A stretch of 54,205 bases of DNA from Bacillota bacterium (GTDB lineage: Bacteria; Bacillota; Clostridia; Saccharofermentanales; DTU023). The stretch covers positions 1 to 54,205 of the forward strand of contig JAEWFX010000062.1 of NCBI GenBank assembly GCA_023388605.1, given 5' to 3'. This document shows positions 35,153-42,194 of this stretch, one piece after another. How positions within the stretch are numbered: position 1 is the stretch's first letter; every line of letters begins with the position of its first letter. The position numbers were made by a program, and so were the translations under genes. Below the pieces are notes generated by a model. It saw only the letters and a program-made list of their open reading frames with translations. It made no database searches and had not been told where the DNA came from.

Positions 35153-36028
35153 TCAAGGTGCATTTCTGAATCCTTTGCCGATAATTTCAGAAGTGCTGGT
35201 GATGGATATGAAAGCGTGTGGATCGACTTGCTTAATGTAATTTCTCAATTTAACAGCTTGATAACGGTTTACTACACAGACAAAGACTTGGCACTCCTTT
35301 TGGCTGAATAAGCCGTGTCCTGTGATGTAAGTAGCTGAGCGATGAAGATTGTTCTTGATGAAATCGCCAACTTTTTCAGGTTCGGTGGTCACGATGGTAA
35401 ATGATTTAACACGATTGAATCCCTCGATAAAACTGTCAACCATGAAGGTCTTGCACATCAGACCGGCGACGGAGAATAAGGCTGTTTGCGAAGAGAATAC
35501 AAAGAAAGTAGAGAGTGTGAAGAGAGCATCTGTGGCAAGCAATGCTTTGCCGATATCTAAACTAGTATATTTTTTGATAATTTTTGCGATGATATCAGTT
35601 CCGCCGCTCGATGCTTGAATATTGAAGAGAATGGCAGATCCAGCAGCGGGTAGGAGAAAGGCGAAGAATAGTTCTAGAACTGGTTGATCTGTCAGGGTTT
35701 CTTTTACGGGTATAACTTTTTCCATCACGGGTAAAAGCAGAGTTAATAGGATGGATGTGTAAGTAGTCTTGATACCGAAACTGCGTCCGAAGAAAATAAA
35801 ACCGATGGCCAGTAGTGTGAAGTTGAGGATGGCATTCATAATCGCTGCAGAGAAGCTGGGGAATAAGTGCGATAAAATGACTGACATACCAGCGACACCA
35901 CCCATGACGAAGTGGTTAGGAAATTTGAAGAAATGAATACCTATTGCGAGTAAAAATACACCGAGATGCAGTAGAAAAATTTCATTGGCCCAATTGTGCC
36001 ATGCTTTATTTTGTTGAACGGATTCCAT
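35153..36028 (-). CDS. YitT family membrane protein (DUF2179 C-terminal)
   Basis: The 291-residue protein has about five N-terminal membrane segments (20-190), the DUF161/YitT part, then a soluble C-terminal DUF2179 part (about 205-285: ATYITGHGLFSQKE, then VFVCVVNRYQAVKLRNYIKQ). The family is widespread in Firmicutes; its role is not settled. It is one of only two minus-strand genes in the window. AAGGAT lies about 12 bases before the ATG. It has its own promoter (36058-36086) overlapping the divergent rsmA promoter. Confidence 0.88.
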   Translation of the reverse strand: MESVQQNKAWHNWANEIFLLHLGVFLLAIGIHFFKFPNHFVMGGVAGMSVILSHLFPSFSAAIMNAILNFTLLAIGFIFFGRSFGIKTTYTSILLTLLLPVMEKVIPVKETLTDQPVLELFFAFLLPAAGSAILFNIQASSGGTDIIAKIIKKYTSLDIGKALLATDALFTLSTFFVFSSQTALFSVAGLMCKTFMVDSFIEGFNRVKSFTIVTTEPEKVGDFIKNNLHRSATYITGHGLFSQKECQVFVCVVNRYQAVKLRNYIKQVDPHAFISITSTSEIIGKGFRNAP

Positions 36029-36039
36029 ATCTAATATCC

Positions 36040-36053
36040 TTAACAGATGTTAA
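36040..36053. promoter_or_regulatory. Palindrome TTAACA-GA-TGTTAA, possible operator of the yitT-like gene
   Basis: A perfect 6+6 inverted repeat around GA lies across the expected transcription start of the yitT-like promoter, just downstream of its -10. A related half site (TTAACA) occurs at 36065-36070. This is a plausible repressor site, but the protein is unknown. Confidence 0.4.
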
Positions 36054-36057
36054 AACA

Positions 36058-36086
36058 ATTAAACTTAACAGAGTTACAGATGTCAA
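36058..36086 (-). promoter_or_regulatory. SigA-type promoter of the yitT-like gene (minus strand)
   Basis: Read on the minus strand: TTGACA at 36086-36081 (perfect -35), 17 bp spacer, TTTAAT at 36063-36058. It points at the start codon at 36028 and overlaps the opposite promoter for rsmA. Confidence 0.7.
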
Positions 36087-36101
36087 TATCTTTGTTAAAA
36101 T
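36074..36101 (+). promoter_or_regulatory. Promoter for rsmA-dut
   Basis: TTACAG at 36074-36079, 16 bp spacer, and TAAAAT at 36096-36101 with TG at 36093-36094 (extended -10). Transcription would start about 8 bases before the rsmA start codon, so the leader is very short. It overlaps the yitT promoter on the other strand. Confidence 0.55.
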
Positions 36102-36116
36102 CGAGCGAGAGGGACT

Positions 36117-36998
36117 ATGGATTATCAAGTTACTAGACAATTATTAGAACAATATCATCTATATCCTAAACAATCTCTCGGTCAAAACTTTTTGGTCGAT
36201 GAGCGAGCGGCCTATTCTATTGCTTCAGCTTGTATGGATAGTAAACCAGAGGTTGTTTTGGAAATAGGTCCAGGCTTAGGTTCGTTGACTGAACAGCTAT
36301 TGAAATTTACTGCCAGAGTTGTGGCAGTAGAGATCGATAGAATGATGATAGAAGTGCTCGAGGATCGTTTTGCGACAGAGATAGCTGCAGGAAGATTAGA
36401 GTTGATCCACGCTGATGTACGTGATCTCAATTTGGCAGAACATTTGTCGGATGAAGCTAAGATCTCTGTGGCGGCAAACATCCCTTATTATTGTACAGCT
36501 GATATTTTTCAACAATTGCTCTGTCAACTGCCACATGCTCAACAGATTGTTCTGCTAGTTCAACAAGAAGCAGGAGATCGCTTGCTCGCTAATCCCGGTT
36601 TAAAGCTCTACGGTACTAGCTCAGTTTTGACTCATCTTTTCGGCGTCGCTCGTGTATGTTACAAAGTCCCAGCTAATTGTTTTTATCCTCGTCCGAAAGT
36701 TACTTCGTCCGTCCTCGTTTTAACTGCACGTGACCAACATAAATTGCTGAAAACATTACCTGAGCAACGTGCTAGTATGGAGCAGAGATATCTGCTAGAT
36801 CAAGGTTTCTTAGCCTTTTTGAAATTGTCCTTTGCAATGCGCCGCAAAAAATTGCTAAATAATTTGCAGAAAAAATACTCTATTTCTGCGATCAAGACTG
36901 TTTTACGCGATCTGCAACTGTCTGAAGTAGTGAGATCTGAACAAGTTGAACCTGATAAATTCTATCGACTGTATCAAGAGTTGGAGAAAACTATTTAA
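36117..36998 (+). CDS. rsmA: 16S rRNA (adenine-1518/1519-N6)-dimethyltransferase
   Basis: RsmA (KsgA) dimethylates two adenines at the 3' end of 16S rRNA in late 30S assembly. The 293-residue protein has SLGQNFLVDE near residue 20, SAM motif VLEIGPGLGSLTEQLL (about 43-58), a conserved ADV(R)D and ANIPYYC with the catalytic NxPY motif (about 121-127). The C-terminal domain holds FYPRPKVTSSVL. Length is normal. It is followed 17 bases later by dut. Confidence 0.96.
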   Translation: MDYQVTRQLLEQYHLYPKQSLGQNFLVDERAAYSIASACMDSKPEVVLEIGPGLGSLTEQLLKFTARVVAVEIDRMMIEVLEDRFATEIAAGRLELIHADVRDLNLAEHLSDEAKISVAANIPYYCTADIFQQLLCQLPHAQQIVLLVQQEAGDRLLANPGLKLYGTSSVLTHLFGVARVCYKVPANCFYPRPKVTSSVLVLTARDQHKLLKTLPEQRASMEQRYLLDQGFLAFLKLSFAMRRKKLLNNLQKKYSISAIKTVLRDLQLSEVVRSEQVEPDKFYRLYQELEKTI

Positions 36999-37015
36999 CC
37001 ATAGTTGGAGGAATT

Positions 37016-37645
37016 ATGGATTTTGAACAGAAAGTATATTTTGAGGCTGACCAAAGCGTAGAAGTTCCTGTGTATGGCTCAGTAGATGCTGCTGGCTGCG
37101 ATGTTAAAGTAGCTGAAGATTGTGTTATTTTGCCTGGTCAGACTGTGATAGTCAAAACCGGCTTTAAGTTGGCTTTGCCTAAGGGAACTGAGCTCCAAGT
37201 TAGACCACGTAGCGGTCTGTCATTGAAAACTGATCTGCGTATCCCTAATTCACCCGGCACAATCGATGCTGACTATCGCCATGAATGCGGCATCATCATG
37301 CAAAATAGTTTTCAACAATCACATCTGATCGATCGTCTGATCGCAGATAGTGATTTGATCAATAAACTGAACGGTGAATATAAACTCGTCAAATTATCTG
37401 ACTATCTATTAGAGCGTGGCACAGCCGCTGAGTTGTTAGAAGTTTTGCCCGAATACTTACGCAATTCAGAGGTATATATCGATCAACAGGGTAATCCCTA
37501 CGGTACGGTCTATCTCAAAAAAGGAGAGCGTATTGCACAATTGGTGCTCAATAGCTTTCATAAAATCGATTTCGTCGCTCATGATGATGTCAGCAGCATT
37601 GGTTCTGATCGTGGTGGCGGCTATGGATCGACGGGTAGATTTTAA
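37016..37645 (+). CDS. dut: dUTP diphosphatase with an extra insert
   Basis: Trimeric dUTPase hydrolyses dUTP to dUMP and pyrophosphate. Five motifs are seen: AAGCDV (usual AGxDL), RPRSGLS, NSPGTIDADYRHEC (His89 in place of the usual Gly), GERIAQLVL (170-178), and RGGGYGSTGRF at the end. At 209 residues it is about 60 longer than the usual 140-150. The extra part lies between motifs 3 and 4 (about residues 98-160) and includes a helical stretch, LSDYLLERGTAAELLEVLPE. GGAGG is the ribosome site. The convergent tsaD ends 24 bases after the stop. Confidence 0.93.
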   Translation: MDFEQKVYFEADQSVEVPVYGSVDAAGCDVKVAEDCVILPGQTVIVKTGFKLALPKGTELQVRPRSGLSLKTDLRIPNSPGTIDADYRHECGIIMQNSFQQSHLIDRLIADSDLINKLNGEYKLVKLSDYLLERGTAAELLEVLPEYLRNSEVYIDQQGNPYGTVYLKKGERIAQLVLNSFHKIDFVAHDDVSSIGSDRGGGYGSTGRF

Positions 37646-37669
37646 GATCCTGCAGTGATTTAGCTTGCC

Positions 37670-38716
37670 TCAAACTCCAGTAACGCTAAGAGGACGATAT
37701 TGTCCCAACTCAAGATTTGCAAAGGCATTGAGATCGCTATCTGCAAAATCGTTTTGTCGAAAATGATAAAAACCTTGGGCTGCGATCATCGCTGCATTAT
37801 CTGTGCAGTAGACCAATTCTGGGATGGTCAGTTCAAGGTTCTTCTCTGCGGCGAGAGAAGAGGCAGCCTGACGCAGATAGGAATTAGCAGAGACACCGCC
37901 AGCGATAGTTATCTGTCGATGTCCAGTCATATCTATAGCTTGGCTGAAGTGCTCTAAGAGAGTATCGATCACAGCGGTTTGAAAGCTGGCTGCGATATCT
38001 TCTAGCGGCAAAGCTTCATTTTTGCTGCGCAAATGATTTATCTGATTGAGTGTAGCTGTCTTCAATCCTGAGAAAGAAAAATCCATACTATCTTCGATAC
38101 GCACATGCGGTAGTTTCAGATAGTCACACCTTCCATTCTGTGCCAGTTTATCGATCAAGGGGCCGCCGGGATAACCTAGACCTAATTGACGAGCGATTTT
38201 GTCGAAGGCTTCACCAGGAGCATCGTCACGTGTGCGAGCTAGTATCTTGAACTCAGTGTAGTCTGTCACTTCCACAATGTGACTGTGAGCACCAGAGATC
38301 ACTATGGCGAGAAAAGGTGGTCTCAATTTTGGATTAGCTAGATAGTTAGCCGCTATGTGGCCTGCTAAGTGATGGACCTTGATCAAGGGCTTAGCCAATG
38401 CAGAAGACAAAGCCTTGGCAGCGGATACTCCGACTAATAGAGAGCCGACTAGCCCCGGACCATAGGTAACGGCTATACCGTCGATATCAGTTAGTGAAAT
38501 TTCAGCTTCAACTAGCGCTTGATCTATGACAGGGATAATCGAAGAAAGATGATTGCGCGAAGCGATTTCAGGTACCACACCTCCGAACTCGCGGTGGATG
38601 TCAGCTGAAGAAGCTATGACATTAGAGAGGGCCTTATGACCGTCAGCAACTATAGCAGCAGCGGTTTCATCGCAGGAAGTTTCAATGCCTAAAATCAACG
38701 TATCTTTTGCTGTCAT
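37670..38716 (-). CDS. tsaD: tRNA N6-threonylcarbamoyladenine transferase subunit TsaD
   Basis: TsaD (formerly Gcp) transfers the threonylcarbamoyl group to A37 of ANN-decoding tRNAs together with TsaB and TsaE, which are not encoded here. The 348-residue protein has IETSCDETAAAIV, GPGLVGSLLVG, HHLAGH with two iron-binding His, GEAFDKIARQLGLGYPGG, FSFSGLKTA and IAGGVSANSYLR. The ATG at 38716 gives the normal N-terminus (MTAKDTLILGIETSCDE); a GTG at 38731 is also in frame. No ribosome site precedes either, and a TATTAT lies 7 bases before the ATG, so the mRNA may be nearly leaderless. Confidence 0.95.
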   Translation of the reverse strand: MTAKDTLILGIETSCDETAAAIVADGHKALSNVIASSADIHREFGGVVPEIASRNHLSSIIPVIDQALVEAEISLTDIDGIAVTYGPGLVGSLLVGVSAAKALSSALAKPLIKVHHLAGHIAANYLANPKLRPPFLAIVISGAHSHIVEVTDYTEFKILARTRDDAPGEAFDKIARQLGLGYPGGPLIDKLAQNGRCDYLKLPHVRIEDSMDFSFSGLKTATLNQINHLRSKNEALPLEDIAASFQTAVIDTLLEHFSQAIDMTGHRQITIAGGVSANSYLRQAASSLAAEKNLELTIPELVYCTDNAAMIAAQGFYHFRQNDFADSDLNAFANLELGQYRPLSVTGV

Positions 38717-38718
38717 GC

Positions 38719-38727
38719 TGTTATAAT
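38719..38727 (+). promoter_or_regulatory. Extended -10 promoter for the hydrolase-like gene
   Basis: TGTTATAAT is a full extended -10 (TGn plus perfect TATAAT at 38722-38727). It lies 29 bases before the + strand start at 38757 and immediately upstream of the minus-strand tsaD start. No clear -35 is seen. Confidence 0.6.
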
Positions 38728-38756
38728 ACACTAAGACTTTGAACTAGGCAGAGAAT

Positions 38757-39785
38757 ATGTATCAGAATGTATTTGATGATTACAATGTAAAACCCAGGCA
38801 TAGTTTGTTCAAAATACTCGCTGTGATTTTGATTCTAACTTGCATCATTTTCTGTGTGACGGCTTTGTTGCGTATATTCAGCACCGCTAATTCATTGATT
38901 GCCGCTAAACGTGATAGCAACGATGAGCTCGCTAATAATCTATTGCCCACACATGATGCTGTTACTTTTTCTCTGCATCAGGATGCACCAACTCTGAACG
39001 GTCTGTATTTTCGCTCCAAGCAGTGGCCAGCCAAAGCCAATGTAATTTTCATCCCTGATCACCATACTGATCATTTGCAGTATGGTCTGAAAACCGGTGA
39101 AGTTTTCGATTTTTTTATAGAACACGGTTACAATGTCTTCGCTTATGATCCACAAGGAACTGGTAAATCAGAGGGTGATATCTCTACCTATGGCTACAGC
39201 GAATATCAGGATGTGATCGCAGCGATGAGTGCCTGTAAACGTATCAGTGGTTTTACTGATTTTGTTCTATACGGTGTGGGTACAGGAACTAATGCTGCTG
39301 TGTTTGCTTGGGATAATTTACCAGAAGAAGTTTTAGCTGAGGATGATCGTAAAGCAGAATGGGAAAATGTTGATTTTTCTAAGCAAGACATCAAAGCCTT
39401 TATCTGCGATACACCTACATCGACAGTGGCTGAAAGCATACGTGCTGATATTGCTGATGATAATTTCTGGGATAGAGAGATTATCAGACGTTTTGTACCT
39501 CTAGCGATAAGGATCTCAACCGGTACAGGTAATCCCGATAATTTAGTGCAATTATATTCACGTATACAGATGCCTGTCTTTATGATGTATAACGATCCTG
39601 ACAATCATTATGACAATAAAGCGATCAACAGTATAGTCAGTGAACGTCGTCGACTTGTCCCAGCGCTGACAGATGTGTTTACCATTAAGCAGGAGGGTCA
39701 TCTCGAAATTTGGGGGCAAGACAATGAGAAATTGATCAAAAAATTACAGCAATTCATCGATAGATGGATGAGTCAGCCTAAATGA
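38757..39785 (+). CDS. Membrane-anchored alpha/beta-hydrolase-like protein lacking the Ser nucleophile
   Basis: The 342-residue protein has one N-terminal membrane segment (about 21-42), then an alpha/beta-hydrolase domain: FIPDHHTDHLQYGL, YDPQGTGKSEGDISTYGYSE (the oxyanion and GKS-type turn) and a core with D and H near the end (MYNDPDNHYD, KQEGHLEIW). The nucleophile elbow, usually GxSxG, reads GVGTG at residues 173-177, so Gly175 stands where Ser is expected. It resembles the BEM46/YfhR-like serine hydrolases. It may be a pseudoenzyme, or use the neighbouring Thr176. Its substrate is unknown. It is transcribed away from tsaD. Confidence 0.75.
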   Translation: MYQNVFDDYNVKPRHSLFKILAVILILTCIIFCVTALLRIFSTANSLIAAKRDSNDELANNLLPTHDAVTFSLHQDAPTLNGLYFRSKQWPAKANVIFIPDHHTDHLQYGLKTGEVFDFFIEHGYNVFAYDPQGTGKSEGDISTYGYSEYQDVIAAMSACKRISGFTDFVLYGVGTGTNAAVFAWDNLPEEVLAEDDRKAEWENVDFSKQDIKAFICDTPTSTVAESIRADIADDNFWDREIIRRFVPLAIRISTGTGNPDNLVQLYSRIQMPVFMMYNDPDNHYDNKAINSIVSERRRLVPALTDVFTIKQEGHLEIWGQDNEKLIKKLQQFIDRWMSQPK

Positions 39786-39940
39786 CACAATTATTCACAT
39801 TTCTGATTATGTAGTTACAAAAAAGTTACAAACACAGTACTATTAAGTTGCTATTGTCGATGAAAACCCTATTTATTGACACTATTAACATAGTTATTAA
39901 CTAAATTTTGCAATTTATCCGTGTTGTAAAAAATGTATTA

Positions 39941-39970
39941 TTGCTATGGATATCTGGCATAGACTAAAAT
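39941..39970 (+). promoter_or_regulatory. efp: Probable promoter for efp; note on the 39786-40000 gap
   Basis: TTGCTA at 39941-39946 and TAAAAT at 39965-39970 (18 bp spacer) place transcription near 39977, about 24 bases before efp. A consensus TTGACA at 39876-39881 has no good -10 at the right distance. The whole 215-base gap is AT-rich, holds short repeats (GTTACAAA twice near 39815-39835, TAACATAGTTA near 39886), and shows no gene, terminator or recognised riboswitch. Confidence 0.4.
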
Positions 39971-40000
39971 ATTTCGGTAAGAGTTTACTAGGAGGTATAT

Positions 40001-40564
40001 ATGATTAGTGCAGGCGATTTTCGTAATGGCGTGACCTTTGAGATGGATGGTCAGGTCTTCCAGGTAGTTGAGTTTCAACATGTTAAACCTGGAAAAGGTG
40101 CTGCCTTTGTCCGCACCAAGTATCGCAATGTTAAAACAGGAGCTGTTGTCGAACGCAGTTTTTCACCGAATGAGAAGTATCAAGAAGCTCAGCTAGAACG
40201 CAAGGATATGGCTTATCTCTACACCGATGGTGATTTCTACTATTTCATGGACAATGAGACATTTGAGCAATTGCCGATGACTGCTGAGCAAATTGGTGAT
40301 GGTCTAAAATTCCTCAAAGACAATATGGTTTGCCGCGTACTTTCATATAAAGGCGACATATTTGGTATTGAATTACCTTATTTCGTAGAACTCTTAGTAA
40401 CAGAAGCTGAGCCTGGCGTCAAAGGTGATACCGCCCAGAATGCCACCAAAAATGCCACACTCGAAACAGGAGCTGTGTTGCGTGTTCCTCTATTTGTCAA
40501 CACTGGCGATGTCATCCGTGTAGATACTCGTACAGGTGATTACATGGAGCGTGTTAAGGGCTGA
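40001..40564 (+). CDS. efp: Elongation factor P
   Basis: EF-P rescues ribosomes stalled at polyproline stretches. The 187-residue protein has the N-terminal KOW-like domain with HVKPGKGAAFVRTK, where the second Lys is the modified residue position in many bacteria, followed by two OB domains and the C-terminal signature VPLFVNTGDVIRVDTRTGDY. No EpmA/EpmB or YmfI-type modification gene is in the window. GGAGG lies before the ATG. Its stop shares one base with the next start. Confidence 0.97.
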   Translation: MISAGDFRNGVTFEMDGQVFQVVEFQHVKPGKGAAFVRTKYRNVKTGAVVERSFSPNEKYQEAQLERKDMAYLYTDGDFYYFMDNETFEQLPMTAEQIGDGLKFLKDNMVCRVLSYKGDIFGIELPYFVELLVTEAEPGVKGDTAQNATKNATLETGAVLRVPLFVNTGDVIRVDTRTGDYMERVKG

Positions 40565-40956
40565 TGAGTAGTTCTGCAAGCGAGACCTACACTGTTAATT
40601 ACACGATCAAAGGTGATCGCAGCATGAGCAAGAGTTTCATTGCTCAGTACGCTGTAGAGGCGTCTCTCTGTGTTCCTGGTGTAGCCAATATGGATCGCAG
40701 CTTCATCGCCACTCTCAAAGATGTGATCGGTGGAGAACATGTTGGACAGGGAGTGAAGGTCGAATTCGGTGCAGATAATAGTGAAAGAGTAAATATCACT
40801 GTCTATCCCATCGTCTACTATGGACTAGTATTGCCAGAAGTTGCATGGGATATACAGGAAAAAGTAAAAGCTGATGTCGAGAAATTTACCGGTTTAGTTG
40901 TCGATTCAGTCAACGTTCAGATTATGGGAGTAGTTGAGAAGGGTAAACATGAATAA
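40564..40956 (+). CDS. Asp23/Gls24 family envelope stress protein (YqhY-like)
   Basis: The 130-residue protein shows Asp23 family features: an N-terminal region with VEASLCVPGVANM and a VKVEFGADNSERVNITVYPIVYYGLVLPEVAWDIQEKV-type core (about 60-97). In B. subtilis the Asp23 gene yqhY sits between accC and nusB, downstream of efp; here it sits between efp and amaP-DUF2273-nusB, so this is probably the same locus with accBC missing. The ATG overlaps the efp stop. Members bind to or act near the membrane through AmaP. Confidence 0.88.
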   Translation: MSSSASETYTVNYTIKGDRSMSKSFIAQYAVEASLCVPGVANMDRSFIATLKDVIGGEHVGQGVKVEFGADNSERVNITVYPIVYYGLVLPEVAWDIQEKVKADVEKFTGLVVDSVNVQIMGVVEKGKHE

Positions 40957-41500
40957 AGGCCAACGATTTATATTAGGTTTTTTTACGATTTTTTCTAGCA
41001 TACTCTCCTTGATTTTGATCGCAATTTTGTTGAGTACTAATCTCTTCAACAGTGTGATCGCTTTTTTAGTTGACCTATCCAATCAACCAGTGGCTAAACC
41101 TGTGATCGTCGCTGTACTCCTTATGTTCAGTTTGCTCGGCATCTGGACTTTTGCAGTTAATATTCTAGGACGTCATCTACGTCGTGCCTGCATCAGTGAC
41201 AATAGTATGGGCAGCATCGATATTAGCTCAGATGCTATAGAGAGCATTGCTCTTAATGCTGCTAATGCCTCACAATCAGGTGTCAAAACAGCTAAAGCCC
41301 ATATCACTGCTAACAAGGACGGGAAATTATCAGTCAATCTTGTTGTCATGGCTTATTCTGATGTCGAATTGCCAGCGATGATGAACAAAGTACAAGAACG
41401 TGTCAAAAAGGATATAGAACGCTACACGGGTATCGAAGTCGCCAATGTAGCAGTGAAGGTCTCGCGCGTCGACGTGATCGCCGCTAGAGTTGAGCGATAG
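40949..41500 (+). CDS. amaP: Alkaline shock response membrane anchor protein AmaP
   Basis: AmaP anchors Asp23 to the membrane in staphylococci. The 183-residue protein has two N-terminal membrane segments (about 8-30 and 45-72), the TM hairpin of the family, then an Asp23-like soluble part (KDIERYTGIEVANVAVKVSR at the end). The ATG at 40949 is favoured, with GAGAAGGG before it, over a TTG at 40934. It overlaps the Asp23 stop by 8 bases, consistent with the two proteins acting together. Confidence 0.85.
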   Translation: MNKGQRFILGFFTIFSSILSLILIAILLSTNLFNSVIAFLVDLSNQPVAKPVIVAVLLMFSLLGIWTFAVNILGRHLRRACISDNSMGSIDISSDAIESIALNAANASQSGVKTAKAHITANKDGKLSVNLVVMAYSDVELPAMMNKVQERVKKDIERYTGIEVANVAVKVSRVDVIAARVER

Positions 41501-41504
41501 TAAT

Positions 41505-41753
41505 ATGTCACGCCGTAATCGAGATTATTTCAATAACATTATCGCTAATCTCACCCATGCTAATGCAGGTAGAATAGGTGCTCTATTAGGCTTTGTTTTC
41601 AGCCTATCACTAGTCTTGTTCGGCTTTGTCAAAACTATCTTCATTCTATTAGTAACTTTTTTAGGACATTATCTTGGAGTAAGATATTTCAGTAACCGCG
41701 AAGATTTTCGCAAACTTTTGGATAAAATTTTTCTACCAGGTAAGTTTCGTTAA
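41505..41753 (+). CDS. Small DUF2273 family membrane protein
   Basis: The 82-residue protein has two adjacent membrane segments (about 22-62: RIGALLGFVFSLSLVLFGF then TIFILLVTFLGHYLGVRYF), followed by a basic tail. Its layout and place next to amaP fit DUF2273 (YloU/AmaP neighbour) proteins. The ATG at 41505 starts 4 bases after the amaP stop. Its exact role is unknown. Confidence 0.75.
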   Translation: MSRRNRDYFNNIIANLTHANAGRIGALLGFVFSLSLVLFGFVKTIFILLVTFLGHYLGVRYFSNREDFRKLLDKIFLPGKFR

Positions 41754-41761
41754 TTGTAAGT

Positions 41762-42187
41762 ATGAGTAGTGAACAGCAAAAAGTTAATATGCGTTCTCAG
41801 GTGAGACAACTAGCTCTGCAGTATCTGTATGCCACTGAGATCAATACTAATAATCAAGCTGAATTGCGCAGCCAAATGGTGTTGCAGAATGAATGTCTGG
41901 GTTCGGCTAAGTACTGTCAATTTTTCGACGATATTATCTCGGGAGTGAGTGAGCATGCTCAAGCTCTTGATGATGATATCAGCTCTTACTTGATTAATTG
42001 GAAATTGAATCGTATCGCTATTTTAGAGCGTTTAATTTTACGTATGGCTTTTTGGGAGATCGATTACTATCAGACTCCTACGGGTGTTGCAGCTTCCGAA
42101 GCGATCGCGCTCAGCAAGATCTTTTGCGATGATCAAGCATCTTTTTATATCAATGGAATCTTAGGTAAAAAGATCAAAATAAATTGA
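41762..42187 (+). CDS. nusB: Transcription antitermination factor NusB
   Basis: NusB works with S10 in rRNA antitermination. The 141-residue all-helical protein has RSQVRQLALQYLYATEI at the N-terminus and the conserved NWKLNRIAILERLILRMAFWEIDYY (RIA..ER.ILR.A.YEL family pattern) followed by ASEAIALSKIFCDDQASFYINGILG. Length is normal. It leads the nusB-xseA-xseB-ispA-dxs group. No clear ribosome site is seen. Confidence 0.95.
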   Translation: MSSEQQKVNMRSQVRQLALQYLYATEINTNNQAELRSQMVLQNECLGSAKYCQFFDDIISGVSEHAQALDDDISSYLINWKLNRIAILERLILRMAFWEIDYYQTPTGVAASEAIALSKIFCDDQASFYINGILGKKIKIN

Positions 42188-42194
42188 GGTGGTC

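Noticed and set aside
37646..37669. Two-way terminator between dut and tsaD
   Set aside because: The 24-base gap has no convincing stem with T-run on either strand.
39786..40000. Riboswitch or small RNA upstream of efp
   Set aside because: Only AT-rich sequence with short repeats; no stable long hairpin, terminator or known aptamer motif is seen.
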